Positions 54,631 to 63,136 of a DNA stretch of 64,000 nucleotides are shown here, in pieces. The stretch is from Pseudomonas sp. S09G 359 (lineage in GTDB: Bacteria; Pseudomonadota; Gammaproteobacteria; Pseudomonadales; Pseudomonadaceae), in contig NZ_CP025263.1 in NCBI RefSeq assembly GCF_002843605.1, forward strand, positions 3,687,501-3,751,500, read 5' to 3'. A model generated the notes under the pieces. The model made no database searches and was not told the DNA's origin. It saw nothing but the letters and a program-made list of their open reading frames with translations. Both the position numbers and the translations under genes were made by a program. How positions within the stretch are numbered: the first letter of the stretch is position 1; the number at the start of each line of letters is the position of its first letter.

Positions 54631-57377
54631 ACGCGCCACTGCTGCGCGCCACCCAGCGCCTGCAATTCCATAAGGGCTTTACCCTGGACGATGCGGTGCC
54701 GCTGGTGCCGTATTTCGCGCAATTGGGCATCAGCCATCTCTACGCCTCACCATTGCTCAGCGCGCGCGCCGGGTCGATGCACGGCTACGATGTGGTCGAC
54801 CCCACCCGCGTCAACCCCGAACTGGGCGGTGAAGCTGCCTTGCGCCGCCTGGTCGCGACCTTGCGCGAGCACGGTATGGGGCTGATCCTCGATATTGTCT
54901 CCAACCATATGGCCGTGGGCGGCGCCGACAACCCCTGGTGGCTCGACCTGCTGGAATGGGGGCGCCTGAGCCCCTACAGCGAATTCTTCGATATCCAGTG
55001 GCATTCGCCAGACCCGTTGCTCAAGGGCCAATTGCTGATGCCCTTTCTCGGCAGCGACTACGGCGAAGCCCTGCAGACCGGCACCCTGACCTTGCACTTT
55101 GACGCCAGCCACGGCACGTTCTACGTCGAACACTATGAGCACCGCTTCCCGATCTGCCCCCGCGATTACGCCGCGATCCTGGGCACCGATGAACAGCTCA
55201 AGCCGATCGCCGACCGCTTCAGCGCCCTGGCCTATCAAGACGATGCCTACGCCGAGGCGGCCTGGCTCAAACAAGCGCTGGCCGAACGGGCTACCGAAGT
55301 GCTGCCGGCCATCGAGCAGCGGCTGGCTGAGTTTGACGGCCGCCAACCCGAAGGTTTCCAACGCCTGCACCAGTTGCTCGAGCAGCAGGCCTATCGCCTG
55401 GCGAGCTGGCGCACGGCGGCGGACGATATCAACTGGCGGCGCTTCTTTGATGTCAACGAACTCGGCGGCCTGCGCGTCGAACGCAGCGCTGTGTTCGAAG
55501 CCACCCACGGCAAGATTTTCGAGCTGATCAGCGCGGGCTTGGTGGACGGTCTGCGCATCGACCATATCGACGGCCTCGCCGACCCACGCGGTTACTGCCG
55601 CAAGCTGCGCCGGCGGGTCGATGCGCTGGCGCCGGACCGGCATCTGCCGATTTTCGTCGAGAAGATCCTCGGCGAAGGCGAAACCCTGCGCGAAGACTGG
55701 CAAGTGGACGGCACCACCGGCTACGAGTTCATGAATCAGCTGTCGCTGCTGCAACACCACCCGGACGGTTTTGAACCGCTGGCCGCATTGTGGACCCAGC
55801 ACAGCGAACGGCCCTCGGCGTTTATCGAAGAAGCCCGGCTGGCGCGCCAGCAGATCCTCAATGGCTCGTTGGGCGGCGACTTTGAAAGCGTGGCCCAGGC
55901 CCTGCTGCAAGTGGCGCGCGATGATGTAATGACCCGCGACCTGACCCTGGGCGCGATCCGCCGCGCCTTGCAGGAACTGATCGTGCACTTCCCGGTGTAC
56001 CGCACCTATATCAGTGCCCGGGGTCGCAACGCGGCTGACGACGCGCTGTTCCAGCAGGCGCTGGAAGGCGCGCGCAGCACCTTGAACGAAGGCGACTGGC
56101 CGGTACTCGAGCACCTCGCCAACTGGCTCGGCGGCCAGCCCTGGCGCGAGCGCCCGGTGGGCCGCGAGCGCAAGATCCTCAAGCATGCCTGCGTGCGCTT
56201 CCAGCAACTGACCTCGCCCGCCGCCGCCAAGGCCGTGGAAGATACCGCGTTCTATCGCTCGGCAGTGTTGCTGTCGCGTAACGACGTGGGCTTCAGCACC
56301 GAACAGTTCAGCGCACCATTGGCCGAATTCCATCGGCTCAACACGCAGCGGTTGCAGGCCTTCCCGGATAACCTGCTGGCCACCGCCACCCACGACCACA
56401 AACGCGGCGAAGACAGCCGCGCGCGCCTGGCGGTGCTCAGTGAGTGCGCGCCCTGGTACGTCGAACAAGTGGAGCAGTGGCGCCGCCTGGCTGCGCCGTT
56501 GCGCAGCGATGCCAACGCGCCGTCGGCCGGTGATGAACTGATCCTCTATCAAGTGCTGTTGGCCAGTTGGCCACTGGACCAAGGCGAAGACTTTTCCGGC
56601 TACCAGCAACGCCTCTGGCAGTGGCAACAAAAGGCCCTGCGCGAAGCCAAGTTGCAAAGCAGCTGGAGCGCGCCCAACGAGGCTTATGAGCAAGGCGTGG
56701 AAGCGTTCCTCTCACGTCTGTTGCTCAGTGATGCAGGCCAGCCCTTGCGCACCGCCATCGGCAACGCGGCCCAGCTCATCGCCCCCGCCGGCGCCCTCAA
56801 TGGGCTGGCGCAATCCTTGCTTCGCATCACCGTGCCGGGTGTACCGGACCTGTACCAGGGCGCCGAGTTCTGGGACTTCAGCCTGGTGGACCCGGACAAC
56901 CGCCGGCCAGTGGATTTCAACGCGCGGCAACTCGCGCTGGAGGCACCACCGGACACCGGTGAACTGTTGTTCCATTGGCGTGACGGGCGCATCAAACAGG
57001 CCTTGATTGCCCAGGTACTGGCCTTGCGCAAGGCCCATCCTGAGCTGTTCCGCAGCGGCGCCTACACAGCGCTTGAAGTGGTCGGCCAACACGCCGAGCG
57101 GGTGCTCGCATTCTGTCGCGAACACCAGGGCAAACGCCTGTTGGTGGTGGTGCCACGCTGGTCCCACGACCTGCTTGAAAACGGTGTGTACCCCCAGATC
57201 AATGCGCAGGTTTGGGGCGATACCCGGGTCAAATTACCGTTCGCCGCAACAACCCAAAACTGGAAGGGACTTTTTCATACAGGCGCAGTCACACCAAACA
57301 AGGAGCTGTTGATCAGCGCTGCCCTGGGGGATTTCCCGGTCAATGTCTTTATCAATCCTGATGATCAAGAAAGCTGA
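54627..57377 (+). CDS. treY: Malto-oligosyltrehalose synthase
   Basis: A 916-residue GH13 enzyme that isomerises the reducing end of maltodextrins to a trehalose unit. The opening RLQFHKGFTLDDAVPLVPY and HLYASPLLSARAGSMHGYDV are diagnostic. Catalytic sites: GLRIDHIDGLADPRGY, IFVEKILGEGE and ATATHDHKRGEDSRARL. The length fits the family. Its ATG overlaps the malQ stop (ATGA). TreY and TreZ together make trehalose from glycogen chains. Confidence 0.95.
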   Translation: MNAPLLRATQRLQFHKGFTLDDAVPLVPYFAQLGISHLYASPLLSARAGSMHGYDVVDPTRVNPELGGEAALRRLVATLREHGMGLILDIVSNHMAVGGADNPWWLDLLEWGRLSPYSEFFDIQWHSPDPLLKGQLLMPFLGSDYGEALQTGTLTLHFDASHGTFYVEHYEHRFPICPRDYAAILGTDEQLKPIADRFSALAYQDDAYAEAAWLKQALAERATEVLPAIEQRLAEFDGRQPEGFQRLHQLLEQQAYRLASWRTAADDINWRRFFDVNELGGLRVERSAVFEATHGKIFELISAGLVDGLRIDHIDGLADPRGYCRKLRRRVDALAPDRHLPIFVEKILGEGETLREDWQVDGTTGYEFMNQLSLLQHHPDGFEPLAALWTQHSERPSAFIEEARLARQQILNGSLGGDFESVAQALLQVARDDVMTRDLTLGAIRRALQELIVHFPVYRTYISARGRNAADDALFQQALEGARSTLNEGDWPVLEHLANWLGGQPWRERPVGRERKILKHACVRFQQLTSPAAAKAVEDTAFYRSAVLLSRNDVGFSTEQFSAPLAEFHRLNTQRLQAFPDNLLATATHDHKRGEDSRARLAVLSECAPWYVEQVEQWRRLAAPLRSDANAPSAGDELILYQVLLASWPLDQGEDFSGYQQRLWQWQQKALREAKLQSSWSAPNEAYEQGVEAFLSRLLLSDAGQPLRTAIGNAAQLIAPAGALNGLAQSLLRITVPGVPDLYQGAEFWDFSLVDPDNRRPVDFNARQLALEAPPDTGELLFHWRDGRIKQALIAQVLALRKAHPELFRSGAYTALEVVGQHAERVLAFCREHQGKRLLVVVPRWSHDLLENGVYPQINAQVWGDTRVKLPFAATTQNWKGLFHTGAVTPNKELLISAALGDFPVNVFINPDDQES

Positions 57378-57401
57378 AAATTTTCTGTGAGGAGCATTGC
57401 G

Positions 57402-57671
57402 ATGAGTACTGAAGACAAACGCATACGCGAGTTAGCACATCAGATCTGGGAGTCTGAGGGTAAGCCCCATGGCGAGGATGCGCGACACTGGGAGATGGCG
57501 CGCAAGCTGGCAGAAGCCGAAGCGCTGACGCCGAGCAAACCCAAGGCCGCCGCCAAGCCGAAGACGGCGCCCAAGCCTGCCGCCAAGGCCAAGCCCCCGG
57601 CACCCGCCGCCAGCAAGCCAACGCCGCCGGCCGCAAAAAAACCACCGGCGCCGAAAAAGCCTAAGCCTTGA
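57402..57671 (+). CDS. DUF2934 protein with Lys/Ala/Pro-rich tail
   Basis: An 89-residue protein. The N-terminal DUF2934 motif (RIRELAHQIWESEGKPHGED, ARHWEMARKLAEAE) occupies residues 7-42. The rest is a low-complexity tail of Lys, Ala and Pro (PKAAAKPKTAPKPAAKAKPP and beyond) that should be disordered and strongly basic. GAGGAG lies 7 bases before the ATG. It sits between treY and glgX. The tail could bind nucleic acid, membranes or polyanionic polymer; function is unknown. Confidence 0.88.
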   Translation: MSTEDKRIRELAHQIWESEGKPHGEDARHWEMARKLAEAEALTPSKPKAAAKPKTAPKPAAKAKPPAPAASKPTPPAAKKPPAPKKPKP

Positions 57672-57792
57672 CCTTCAAGCCTCCTGCCGGCGCTGCTGGC
57701 ACGAGGCATTTTCATCGCCCCTATTTCTCCGCTGAGCTTTCATCAGCACGGCCGCGTTCGGCCCGAAAAAAGACCCTTGCAGGAGCAACACC

Positions 57793-59952
57793 ATGAGCAA
57801 ACCCCATAAAACCCCTTCGACGCCGGGTAACGAGCCGTCGCGGATTCGTGAAGGTTTGCCCTTCCCCCTCGGCGCCACTTGGGATGGCCTGGGTGTCAAC
57901 TTTGCGCTGTTCTCGGCCAACGCCACCAAAGTCGAACTGTGCCTGTTCGATGATGCCGGCGAAGTCGAGCTGGAACGTATTGAACTGCCGGAATACACCG
58001 ACGAGATCTTTCACGGCTACCTGCCCGACGCCCACCCCGGGCTGATCTACGGCTATCGCGTGTACGGTGCCTATGACCCGGCCAACGGGCATCGCTTCAA
58101 CCACAACAAATTGCTCATCGACCCCTATGCCAAACAGCTGGTGGGCGAACTTAAATGGTCCGAGGCGCTGTTCGGCTACACCATCGGCCACCCCGATGAC
58201 GACCTCAGCTTCGACGAACGCGACAGCGCGCCCTTCGTGCCCAAGTGCAAGGTCATCGACCCGGCGCACACCTGGGGCAACGACCAGCCGGTACGCGTGC
58301 CGTGGGACCGTACGATCATTTACGAAACCCACCTGCGCGGCATCAGCATGCGCCACCCCTCGGTGGGCGAGTCGGTGCGCGGTACCTGCGCCGGGTTGAT
58401 GGAAGACGACGTGCTCAAGCACATCCGCCAGTTGGGCATCTCGTCAGTCGAATTGCTGCCGGTGCACGCCTTTGTCAACGACCAGCACCTGCTGGAAAAA
58501 GGCATGACCAACTATTGGGGCTACAACAGCATCGCGTTCTTCGCCCCCGACCCGCGCTACCTGGCCAGCGGCAAGATCGCCGAGTTCAAGGAGATGGTTG
58601 CGCACCTGCACGAACAGAAGCTCGAAGTGATCCTCGACGTGGTCTACAACCACACCGCCGAAGGCAACGAGCGCGGCCCGACCCTGTCCATGCGCGGCAT
58701 CGACAACGCCTCGTACTATCGGCTGATGCCCGACGACAAGCGCTTCTATATCAATGATTCCGGCACCGGCAACACCCTGGATTTGAGCCACCCTTGCGTG
58801 CTGCAAATGGTCACCGACTCCCTGCGCTACTGGGCCAACGAGATGCATGTCGACGGCTTCCGCTTCGACCTTGCGACCATCCTCGGCCGTTACCGCGATG
58901 GCTTCGATGAGCGCCACAGCTTCCTCGTGGCCTGCCGCCAGGACCCGGTGCTGCGCCAGCTCAAACTGATCGCCGAACCCTGGGACTGCGGCCCCGGCGG
59001 TTACCAGGTGGGCAACTTCCCACCGGGCTGGGTGGAGTGGAACGACCGCTTCCGCGACACCGTGCGTGCGTTCTGGAAAGGCGATGACGGCCAATTGGCA
59101 GACTTCGCCGGGCGCATGACCGCCTCGGGCGAGATGTTCAACCACCGTGGCCGCCGCCCCTACAGCTCGGTGAATTTCATCACCGCCCACGACGGTTTCA
59201 CCCTGCACGACCTGGTGTCGTACAACGACAAGCACAACGAAGACAACGACGAGAACAACCAGGACGGCAGCAACAACAACCTGTCCTGGAACCACGGCGT
59301 CGAAGGCCCCACTGACGACCCGGAAATCAACGCACTGCGCCTGCGCCAGATGCGCAATTTCTTCGCCACGCTGCTGCTGGCCCAGGGCACGCCGATGATC
59401 GTCGCCGGTGACGAGTTCGCCCGCACCCAGCACGGCAACAACAATGCCTATTGCCAGGACAGCGAGATCGGCTGGGTCAACTGGGAACTGGATGATGACG
59501 GCAAGTCGTTGCTCAAGTTTGTAAAACGCCTGATCAAGCTGCGCCTGGCCTATCCGATCCTGCGTCGCGGGCGCTTCCTGGTGGGCGACTACAACGAAGA
59601 CATCGGTGTAAAAGACGTAACCTGGCTGGCCCCCGATGGCAACGAGATGACCACCGAACAGTGGGAAGACAGCCACGGCCGCTGCCTGGGCATGCTGATG
59701 GATGGCCGCGCCCAGGAGACCGGGATTCGCCGCGCCGGTGCCGACGCGACCTTGCTGCTGGTGGTCAACGCCCATCACGACATGGTCAATTTCCGCCTGC
59801 CGCCGGTGCCCGAAGGTGAATTCTGGACCTGCATGCTCGACACCAACGATATCGCGGTGCGCGGCCAGGAACGCTTTGATTTCGAGCACGAATACGCCGT
59901 GACCGGGCGCTCGCTGCTGTTGTTTGAGCTGCAGCGCGAAGACGAGGTGTGA
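57793..59952 (+). CDS. glgX: Glycogen debranching enzyme
   Basis: A 719-residue GH13 isoamylase-type enzyme that cleaves alpha-1,6 branches of glycogen limit dextrins. An N-terminal CBM48 domain (LGATWDGLGVNFALFSANAT) precedes IIYETHLRGISMRHPSV and VILDVVYNHTAEGNERGP. Catalytic sites: Asp in VDGFRFDLATIL, Glu in LIAEPWDCGPGG and Asp in ITAHDGFTLHDLVSYN. AGGAG precedes the ATG. The next gene begins 1 base after its stop, so glgX and the PIG-L cassette probably share a transcript. Confidence 0.95.
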   Translation: MSKPHKTPSTPGNEPSRIREGLPFPLGATWDGLGVNFALFSANATKVELCLFDDAGEVELERIELPEYTDEIFHGYLPDAHPGLIYGYRVYGAYDPANGHRFNHNKLLIDPYAKQLVGELKWSEALFGYTIGHPDDDLSFDERDSAPFVPKCKVIDPAHTWGNDQPVRVPWDRTIIYETHLRGISMRHPSVGESVRGTCAGLMEDDVLKHIRQLGISSVELLPVHAFVNDQHLLEKGMTNYWGYNSIAFFAPDPRYLASGKIAEFKEMVAHLHEQKLEVILDVVYNHTAEGNERGPTLSMRGIDNASYYRLMPDDKRFYINDSGTGNTLDLSHPCVLQMVTDSLRYWANEMHVDGFRFDLATILGRYRDGFDERHSFLVACRQDPVLRQLKLIAEPWDCGPGGYQVGNFPPGWVEWNDRFRDTVRAFWKGDDGQLADFAGRMTASGEMFNHRGRRPYSSVNFITAHDGFTLHDLVSYNDKHNEDNDENNQDGSNNNLSWNHGVEGPTDDPEINALRLRQMRNFFATLLLAQGTPMIVAGDEFARTQHGNNNAYCQDSEIGWVNWELDDDGKSLLKFVKRLIKLRLAYPILRRGRFLVGDYNEDIGVKDVTWLAPDGNEMTTEQWEDSHGRCLGMLMDGRAQETGIRRAGADATLLLVVNAHHDMVNFRLPPVPEGEFWTCMLDTNDIAVRGQERFDFEHEYAVTGRSLLLFELQREDEV

Positions 59953-59953
59953 G

Positions 59954-60952
59954 ATGGCTTTGCATGGATTCCTTCAAGGCTACCGGGGCTATGCGGATAC
60001 GCAGGCACTGGGGGTAGCCCTGAAGGCACTTCAGGAAGAAGGCCTGGACCAATTGCCGTTGCCCGGCAGCGGCCGGACATTGGCGCGCTTCAGCCGCCTG
60101 GCGCAGGTCGCCGGCCACGACTTGCGCTTGTGCAAGCTGTTCGAAGGCCACACCGACGCCTTGGCGATTATTGCCGAGCTGCACAGCCCCTTGCCGCCCT
60201 TGGGCAGCACCTGGGGCATGTGGGCGGCCGAACCGCCGAACGCTAGAGTACGCGTTCAGCGCGAAGGTCAACGCCTACGGGTGCAAGGGCGCAAGGCCTG
60301 GTGTTCCGGTGCCGCCGTGGTCAGCCATGGGCTGTTGACCGCCTGGGATGAACAAGACCGCCAGCAATTGGTGGCGGTGCAGATGGATCAACCGGGTATT
60401 ACCGTGACCAACGAGGGGTGGCAGGCCGTGGGCATGGCTGCCACCGGCAGCGTGGAAGTGCTGTTTGACGGTGCCCACGGCATTGCCGTCGGCGGCCCCG
60501 GTGACTACCTCGCCCGAGCTGGTTTCTGGCAAGGCGGCGTCGGCATTGCGGCGTGCTGGTATGGCGCGGCGCAACGGCTGGCGGAGGTGTTGCGCGAACA
60601 CTGCGGCAAACGCCCGGAGCCCCATGCCCTCGCCCACCTGGGCGCCGTTGACAGCGCCTTGAACAGTGCGGCCTGCGTACTGCGTGACAGCGCACAGCAG
60701 ATCGACCGTGAACCCGGGGCGGACGCCAGGCAACTCGCCCAGCAGGCCCGCGCCTGTATCGAAGACACGGTTGAGCAAGTGATGCGGCATGTCGGCCGCG
60801 CGGTGGGTGCAGGGCCTTACTGCAAAGACCCACACTTTGCGCAATTGATGACAGACCTGCCGGTGTTCGTGCGCCAGAGCCACGCCGAGCGCGACCTGGC
60901 CGGCCTCGGCGAGCTGGTCGCCGGTGACACCACAGGGAGGTGGCAGTTATGA
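59954..60952 (+). CDS. Acyl-CoA-dehydrogenase-like protein, first gene of the PIG-L cassette
   Basis: A 332-residue protein of the ACAD fold. It has an N-terminal helical part, the middle beta-domain (VRVQREGQRLRVQGRKAWCS, LVAVQMDQPGITVTNEGW, VGMAATGSVEVLFDG) and a C-terminal helical part (AQRLAEVLREHCG onward). It is shorter than degradative ACADs and no catalytic Glu can be assigned by eye. It could be a flavin oxidoreductase acting on an amino or acyl group. GAGGTG overlaps the glgX end, and the ATG follows the glgX stop by one base. It overlaps the PIG-L gene by 4 bp. Confidence 0.8.
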   Translation: MALHGFLQGYRGYADTQALGVALKALQEEGLDQLPLPGSGRTLARFSRLAQVAGHDLRLCKLFEGHTDALAIIAELHSPLPPLGSTWGMWAAEPPNARVRVQREGQRLRVQGRKAWCSGAAVVSHGLLTAWDEQDRQQLVAVQMDQPGITVTNEGWQAVGMAATGSVEVLFDGAHGIAVGGPGDYLARAGFWQGGVGIAACWYGAAQRLAEVLREHCGKRPEPHALAHLGAVDSALNSAACVLRDSAQQIDREPGADARQLAQQARACIEDTVEQVMRHVGRAVGAGPYCKDPHFAQLMTDLPVFVRQSHAERDLAGLGELVAGDTTGRWQL

Positions 60953-61707
60953 AACCCAACCCGATCGTTGGCCAAGGCACGCCGCTGCATCACTGGCAGG
61001 CCTCGCCGCTGATCGCCGAATTGCCGCTGATCAGCGTCGCCGAGCTGGTGCCCGACGGCCATCGCGCCGTTATCATCGCGCCGCATCCGGATGACGAAGT
61101 GCTCGGCTGTGGTGGCCTGCTACAAGGCCTGGCCGCGTTGGGGCGGCCGATGCAGCTGATTTCGGTCACCGACGGCAGCGCCAGCCACCCAGGCTCGCGG
61201 CGCTGGCCGGTGGAGCGTTTGAGCGTGGTACGCCCGCAGGAATCAGCGCAGGCCCTGCATCGGTTAGGGCTGCCTTTGCACAGCCTCAAATGGCTGCGGG
61301 CGGGCTTTGCCGACAGCCAGGTGGCAGCGCGGGAAGACGAGCTCGCGGCGTTTATCCAACGCCATCTCAAACCCACGGATGTGCTGTTTACCACCTGGCG
61401 CGAAGACGGCCATTGCGATCACGAAGCCGTTGGCCGCGCCAGCGCCAAGGCGGCCCAGGCCGTGGGCGCCGCTTTGTATGAACTGCCGGTGTGGACCTGG
61501 CACTGGGCCTCTCCCGAGGATAGCCAGGTGCCATGGCACCGCGCGCGCAAAATCCCCTTGAGCTGCGAGGCCATCGCGCGCAAACGCCATGCCATCCACG
61601 CATTCGCCAGCCAGTTGGAGGGCGACCCGCAGATCGGCCTGCCGCCGGTGCTGGCACCCTATGTGGTGGAGCGCCTGCTGCAACCTTTTGAGGTGGTTTT
61701 TGTATGA
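60949..61707 (+). CDS. PIG-L/LmbE-family deacetylase
   Basis: A 252-residue zinc-dependent N-deacetylase of the GlcNAc-PI de-N-acetylase/MshB/BshB family. The metal motif APHPDDEVLGCGG has His46, catalytic Asp48 and ligand Asp49; DGHCDHEAVGRAS supplies the second metal His. ISVTDGSASHPGS and VVRPQESAQALHRLG follow the family pattern. GGGAGG precedes the ATG, which overlaps the ACAD-like stop (ATGA). It probably removes an acetyl group from an amino sugar. The substrate is unknown; it is paralogous to the gene at 63137. Confidence 0.9.
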   Translation: MKPNPIVGQGTPLHHWQASPLIAELPLISVAELVPDGHRAVIIAPHPDDEVLGCGGLLQGLAALGRPMQLISVTDGSASHPGSRRWPVERLSVVRPQESAQALHRLGLPLHSLKWLRAGFADSQVAAREDELAAFIQRHLKPTDVLFTTWREDGHCDHEAVGRASAKAAQAVGAALYELPVWTWHWASPEDSQVPWHRARKIPLSCEAIARKRHAIHAFASQLEGDPQIGLPPVLAPYVVERLLQPFEVVFV

Positions 61708-62303
61708 GCGTGACCACCGGCTATTTCGATCAACTGTTTGCCGATAACGACGACCCCTGGGCGTTCCGCCAACGCTGGTACGAGCGCCGCAAGCGCGCGC
61801 TGACCCTGGCGCTGCTGACCCGCCCGCGCTACGCCGCGATCTTCGAACCCGGCTGCGCCAATGGCGAACTGAGCATTGAGCTGGCACCCCGCTGCGACCG
61901 GTTGTTGTGCTGCGACACGGCAGCGGTCGCCGTCGACCTGGCGCGCACGCGCCTGCTGGGTTTCACCCATGCAGAGGTGCAACAGAGCCGGCTGCCGGCG
62001 CAATGGCCGACGGGCCGGTTCGAACTGATCGTGTTGAGCGAGCTGTGCTACTACCTCGACGCCGATGACCTGAGCCGCCTCATAGACTGCGCCGTCGCCA
62101 GCCTGACGCCGGACGGCCAGGTGCTGGCCTGCCATTGGCGCCCCGTGATCGAGGGCTGCCCGCAGACCGCCGAACAGGTCCACCACCTGCTGCATGAGCG
62201 CCTGGGCATGCCCCGGGTTGCCAGCCACCACGAAGAAGATTTTCTCCTCGACCTGTGGAGCCGCGACGGCACCTCGGTCGCCACCCTTGAGGGTCTGCGA
62301 TGA
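61704..62303 (+). CDS. SAM-dependent methyltransferase, NodS-like
   Basis: A 199-residue class I methyltransferase. The N-terminal signature YFDQLFADNDDPWAFRQRWY then ERRKRALTLALL is typical of the NodS group. SAM motif I is IFEPGCANGELSIELAP; motif II/III includes LLCCDTAAVAVDLA and FELIVLSELCYYLDADDL. NodS N-methylates a deacetylated glucosamine in Nod-factor synthesis, which fits a deacetylase partner. It overlaps PIG-L upstream and GT2 downstream by ATGA. The acceptor is inferred. Confidence 0.88.
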   Translation: MSVTTGYFDQLFADNDDPWAFRQRWYERRKRALTLALLTRPRYAAIFEPGCANGELSIELAPRCDRLLCCDTAAVAVDLARTRLLGFTHAEVQQSRLPAQWPTGRFELIVLSELCYYLDADDLSRLIDCAVASLTPDGQVLACHWRPVIEGCPQTAEQVHHLLHERLGMPRVASHHEEDFLLDLWSRDGTSVATLEGLR

Positions 62304-62959
62304 TCGGTATTCTGATCCCGGTACATAACGAAGAGGCGTTGCTGGGCGACTGCTTGAATGCAGCCTTGATCGCAGCCAACCACCCCGGATTGCAAGGTGA
62401 ACCGGTGCAGATCCTGGTGATACTCGACAGTTGCAGCGACGCCAGTGCGGCGATTGCCGAGGGTTATGCGGTACAGCGCCTGGAAGTCCAGGCGCGCAAT
62501 GTAGGCCATGTACGCGGGGTGGGCGCGCGGCATCTGCTCAACCAGGGCGCGCGCTGGATCGCCTGCACCGACGCCGACAGCCGCGTAGCCCCCGATTGGC
62601 TGGTGGCGCAGTTGGCGCTGCAGGCCGACGCCGTGTGCGGCACGGTGACCGTGGACGCCTGGAGCGAGGGGTTCGACCCCACCGCGCAGATCCGTTATCA
62701 CCAGGCCTACCAGGCCAGCGACGGTCACCACCATATTCACGGTGCCAACCTGGGCATCAGTGCCGGCGCCTATGTGCGCGCCGGTGGTTTCGAGCCGCTG
62801 GCCTGCCATGAAGATGTGCAACTGGTGCGCGACCTGGAGCGCTGCGGCGCTTCCATCGCCTGGAGCCACGCCCCGCAAGTCATCACCAGCGCGCGCCTGG
62901 AGGCGCGTGCGCAGGGCGGTTTTGGTGACTATCTGAAGAGCCTGATGCTGGCTTCTTGA
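62300..62959 (+). CDS. Small GT2-family glycosyltransferase
   Basis: A 219-residue soluble GT-A glycosyltransferase. The nucleotide-binding start GILIPVHNEEALLGDCL, the DxD-type CTDADSRVAPDWL and the acceptor-side motif NLGISAGAYVRAGGFEPLAC then HEDVQLVRDL are all present. It lacks the membrane helices of chitin/cellulose synthases, so it acts in the cytoplasm on a soluble or peripheral acceptor. Its ATG overlaps the methyltransferase stop by 4 bp. It ends the four-gene cassette. Confidence 0.88.
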   Translation: MIGILIPVHNEEALLGDCLNAALIAANHPGLQGEPVQILVILDSCSDASAAIAEGYAVQRLEVQARNVGHVRGVGARHLLNQGARWIACTDADSRVAPDWLVAQLALQADAVCGTVTVDAWSEGFDPTAQIRYHQAYQASDGHHHIHGANLGISAGAYVRAGGFEPLACHEDVQLVRDLERCGASIAWSHAPQVITSARLEARAQGGFGDYLKSLMLAS

Positions 62960-63000
62960 AAAAAACGACCTGCCTAAATGTAAAACCGCCTGATCCTTAG

Positions 63001-63007
63001 CTATGCT
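63001..63007 (+). promoter_or_regulatory. Possible RpoS-type -10 element before the second PIG-L gene
   Basis: CTATGCT matches the sigma-S -10 consensus CTATACT at six of seven positions and lies in the 177-base gap between the GT2 gene and the second PIG-L gene, 130 bases before its ATG. A sigma-S promoter would suit a stress-carbohydrate locus. No -35 match was needed or clear. Confidence 0.3.
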
Positions 63008-63136
63008 GAGTACGCCTTGCCGGCGGCCCAGGGTTGGACTGCCGCGCAACCTCCACGGCGGAGCCTGTGGTGGAAAAAGAGCGTCGTCCCGTCAACGGGG
63101 TACGACCCAGCATCAATCGACAAGGACGTGACACCC

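Noticed and set aside
54747..56693. 648-codon minus-strand frame opposite treY
   Set aside because: treY has all catalytic motifs on the plus strand; the opposite frame is a codon-bias shadow.
59954..62959. Nod-factor synthesis operon
   Set aside because: There is no NodA acyltransferase, the GT2 has no membrane helices, and the deacetylase is PIG-L and not NodB type; only the chemical logic is similar.
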